This document shows positions 39,051 through 41,401 of a stretch of DNA of 41,401 nt, piece after piece (positions within the stretch are counted from its first letter, which is position 1; the number at the start of each line of letters is the position of its first letter). Under the pieces are notes generated by a model. The model was not told the origin of the DNA and did no database searches. It saw nothing but the letters and a program-made list of their open reading frames with translations. Source of the DNA: Flavobacteriales bacterium (lineage in GTDB: Bacteria > Bacteroidota > Bacteroidia > NS11-12g > UBA955); the NCBI GenBank assembly GCA_947463435.1, contig CANHTS010000003.1:1-41401 (forward strand). The letters are read 5' to 3'. The translations under genes were made by a program, and so were the position numbers.

Positions 39051-39782
39051 ATGAGACGTTATCTGTTCGTGTTTCTTAGCCTCTCATGTGCTACAGGCCT
39101 CAGAGCACAAAATGTTCCGGACACCCTGCGTTGGAAGGGCGAAGAACAAAGTATGTACAGTTCGATGGCAGGCTACATGAGCATCCGCGAACGAATGATG
39201 CTCACTGAAATCAACCGCATGCGATCCAATCCGGCGCTCTATGCCGAATTTGCTTCTGTATATCTCGCGCAGCTTGAAGCTGGTCTGCAAGCGCCGCCGA
39301 CGGATCTTACGCTGATTGTGAAGAAAGAAATGGCGCCGGGTTTCTATGTGGATGATACCTTGCGTGGGCGGCGGATTTTTGAAGATGATATCCGTTCTAC
39401 CCGCGAGTTGATTGCGCAGTTGCAAAGTATCCCACCCTTGCCTCCGTTGGTTCCGGACCCATGTTTATATCGCGCAGCCAGGGCGCATGGTTCATTTTTA
39501 CAATCGGCCGGAGATTTGAGTCATATCGGAACCGGAGGCAGCGATATCTGGCAACGCATCAACAGTGAAGCATGTTTTTCATTCAGTTCTTGTGCAGAGA
39601 ACCTGGTGGCTTATCGGGAAAGCATACGCCAGACGGTGCTCGATTTGCTGATCGATGCCTATGTACCCACGCGCATCCACAGGAAAATAATGCTAGACCC
39701 CGGTTTCAATAAAGCGGTTTGCGCGGAAGCCGGCAGAGTAGGCCGTTATCCTTCTGCCTGGGTAATGAACCTGGTGCACTGA
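39051..39782 (+). CDS. Secreted CAP (CRISP/SCP/PR-1) domain protein
   Basis: Signal MRRYLFVFLSLSCATGLRAQ; EINRMRSNPALYA; ARAHGSFLQSAGDLSHIG; CAENLVAYR. Confidence 0.85.
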   Translation: MRRYLFVFLSLSCATGLRAQNVPDTLRWKGEEQSMYSSMAGYMSIRERMMLTEINRMRSNPALYAEFASVYLAQLEAGLQAPPTDLTLIVKKEMAPGFYVDDTLRGRRIFEDDIRSTRELIAQLQSIPPLPPLVPDPCLYRAARAHGSFLQSAGDLSHIGTGGSDIWQRINSEACFSFSSCAENLVAYRESIRQTVLDLLIDAYVPTRIHRKIMLDPGFNKAVCAEAGRVGRYPSAWVMNLVH

Positions 39783-39783
39783 G

Positions 39784-40878
39784 TCAGAGTTTTTTGCGGC
39801 GGTTGGTTTCAAAGTCCTCAAAAACCAATTCGCCCAATCCCTGAAGACCGGTGTAGAAAGCTCTGCCGCCGTTCACTTCGGTAAACTCATGGACAAACTG
39901 TTGCAGATATGGGTCGCGCGCAATCATGAAAGTAGTCACCGGAATTTTCAATCTTCGGCACTGTGCCGCCATTTGGAGTGTACGGTTGATGATTTTGCGG
40001 TCGAGCCCGAAACTGTTTTTGTAGTAATTGCCGTTTTCCTTGAGACAGGAAGGTTTCCCGTCGGTAATCATGAATATTTGGCGGTTGGGATTCTTTTTCC
40101 TGCGCAGCAGTTCCATCGCTAATTCGAGGCCTGCGACTGTATTGGTATGGAATGGGCCAACCTGCAGGTAAGGCAGATCTTTTACGCTGATGGGCCATGC
40201 ATCATTGCCGAATGCGATGATATCGAGCGTGTCTTTCGGGTATTTGATGCGGATGAGTTCGGCGAGCGCCATGGCTACCTTTTTAGCCGGTGTAATGCGG
40301 TCTTCGCCATATAGAATCATGCTATGGCTCACATCGATCATCAGCACGGTGCTGGTTTGCGATTTGTGTTCGCGTTCGCGCACCACCAGATCGCGTTCCT
40401 CCAGGCTTTCGAATTCTCTGCCGGCACGGATTTGGGCATTCCGCAGGCTGTCGGTCATGCTGATGTTGTCGAGCCCATCACCAAAACGGTATTCGCGTAA
40501 ATCGGCCGACATTTCGTCGCCCTGACCGGTGAAGGTGGTTTTGTGTTGTCCGGCTTTACCTTTCTTCAGTTTGCCGAAAATTTGTTCCAGCGCGTCGCGG
40601 CGAATTTGTTGTTCTGTTGATGGAGAGATGGCGATGCTCCCATCTTCATTGTCTTTCAGGTAACCTTTTTCGCGCAGCTCTTCGATGAAGTCACCAATAC
40701 CGTAGTTGCCGGGTGTCAGTTCATGGGCTTTGTCGAGTTCCGTGAGCCAGTCGAGCGCTTCTGCGACGTCGCCACTGGTATGGACCAATAGTTCGCGAAA
40801 GATGCGGAAAAGAGAATCGAAATTCGATTCTTCCTTGTTTTCAAAGTATCGACTGAAAATGAAACCGGGTCTGGCCAT
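39784..40878 (-). CDS. VWA domain protein with intact MIDAS
   Basis: STVLMIDVSHSMILYGEDRITPAKKVAMAL (DxSxS); IFMITDGKPS; ATG at 40878 (MARPGFIFSRYF) preferred. Confidence 0.88.
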   Translation of the reverse strand: MARPGFIFSRYFENKEESNFDSLFRIFRELLVHTSGDVAEALDWLTELDKAHELTPGNYGIGDFIEELREKGYLKDNEDGSIAISPSTEQQIRRDALEQIFGKLKKGKAGQHKTTFTGQGDEMSADLREYRFGDGLDNISMTDSLRNAQIRAGREFESLEERDLVVREREHKSQTSTVLMIDVSHSMILYGEDRITPAKKVAMALAELIRIKYPKDTLDIIAFGNDAWPISVKDLPYLQVGPFHTNTVAGLELAMELLRRKKNPNRQIFMITDGKPSCLKENGNYYKNSFGLDRKIINRTLQMAAQCRRLKIPVTTFMIARDPYLQQFVHEFTEVNGGRAFYTGLQGLGELVFEDFETNRRKKL

Positions 40879-41012
40879 GGATGCGTATAACGGAACATCG
40901 AAGTTCGGTAATAGGTTTGAATGGATTGGCAGTGTAGGGTGCTTCGAGGAAAGAAAGAGGGTGAAGCACTCGTGCTTTGACAGCAATGAAGCACAGGTTG
41001 AACGGTGTTAAC

Positions 41013-41023
41013 ACCAGAGCATA
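41013..41023 (+). repeat. Left arm of an 11-bp inverted repeat flanking the array (accagagcata)
   Basis: Reverse complement tatgctctggt found at 41377-41387. Confidence 0.75.
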
Positions 41024-41401
41024 CGGAAGCTTGCACCAGGGATTGTAATGCCGATGGGACCCGTTGAAAATGAAGGCTTTGACGATTTTGAGTCCGATTA
41101 TGCGGAAGCTTGCACCAGGGATTGTGCTGCCGCTGTAACCGGTTGGAAATAAATGCTTTGGGGATCTTGAGTCCGATTATACGGAAGCTTGCACCAGGGA
41201 TTCTGATGTCGCTGTAACCGGTTGGAAAAGAAGACGTTAAGAATCTTGAGTCCGATTATACGGAAGCATGCACCAGGGATTGTAATGCCGATGGAACCCG
41301 TTGAAAAAGAAGGCGTTAAGGTTTTTATGGCCGACTACACGGAAGCTTGCACCAAGAATCCGTAGGATGGCTGTTTTATGCTCTGGTTGCCCGCGCAGGA
41401 G
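41024..41401. repeat. Tandem array of 79-bp units (4 full plus 1 partial/diverging)
   Basis: cggaagc(t/a)tgcacca begins at 41024, 41103, 41182, 41261 and 41340, spaced exactly 79 bp. Confidence 0.97.
41377..41387 (-). repeat. Right arm of the 11-bp inverted repeat flanking the array
   Basis: tatgctctggt, perfect reverse complement of 41013-41023. Confidence 0.75.

Noticed and set aside
40964-40977. Small hairpin aagcac-tc-gtgctt upstream of the VWA gene
   Set aside because: Six-base stem with a 2-nt loop and no U-tract; too weak to call a terminator or riboswitch.
41024-41401. CRISPR array
   Set aside because: Inter-core sequences are similar between units rather than unique spacers, the period is 79 bp, and no cas genes are in the window.
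1-41401. tRNA, rRNA or prophage genes
   Set aside because: No cloverleaf-like or rRNA-like sequence noticed in the short intergenic gaps and no phage structural genes; no dedicated scan could be run.

Overview
The window is about 41.4 kb of a Bacteroidota-type chromosome. Supporting signs are T9SS type A and type B C-terminal signals, TAnnTTTG -7 boxes, DUF6089 and CarB variants, and dense short-overlap operons. I support 28 full-length CDS plus the 3' end of an IS1595/ISXO2-like transposase at the left edge. Most genes are core: fatty acid desaturase, RsmF-like methylase, M28 T9SS peptidase, SRAP, CapA, a glycosyltransferase, carB, uppS, bamA, CHAD, pgk, M16 peptidase, AlbA_2/wHTH, a 2.4k-residue PKD/gliding-motility adhesin, der, GNAT, DUF2461, CAP and VWA proteins. 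The most unusual structure is at the right edge: a tandem array of five units with an exact 79-bp period, bounded by an 11-bp inverted repeat. A 19-bp core of that array recurs in inverted orientation at the left edge, inside the C-terminal codons of the transposase. This looks like a dispersed repeat family of unknown function. Other points of interest are a degenerate vWA-like protein, a tandem DUF6089 pair with a bamA locus that has CHAD where OmpH/Skp is usual, GTGA/TTGA/ATGA/TAATG gene couplings, and many near-leaderless promoters. All calls come from reading the sequence and ORF track; no database search was run.
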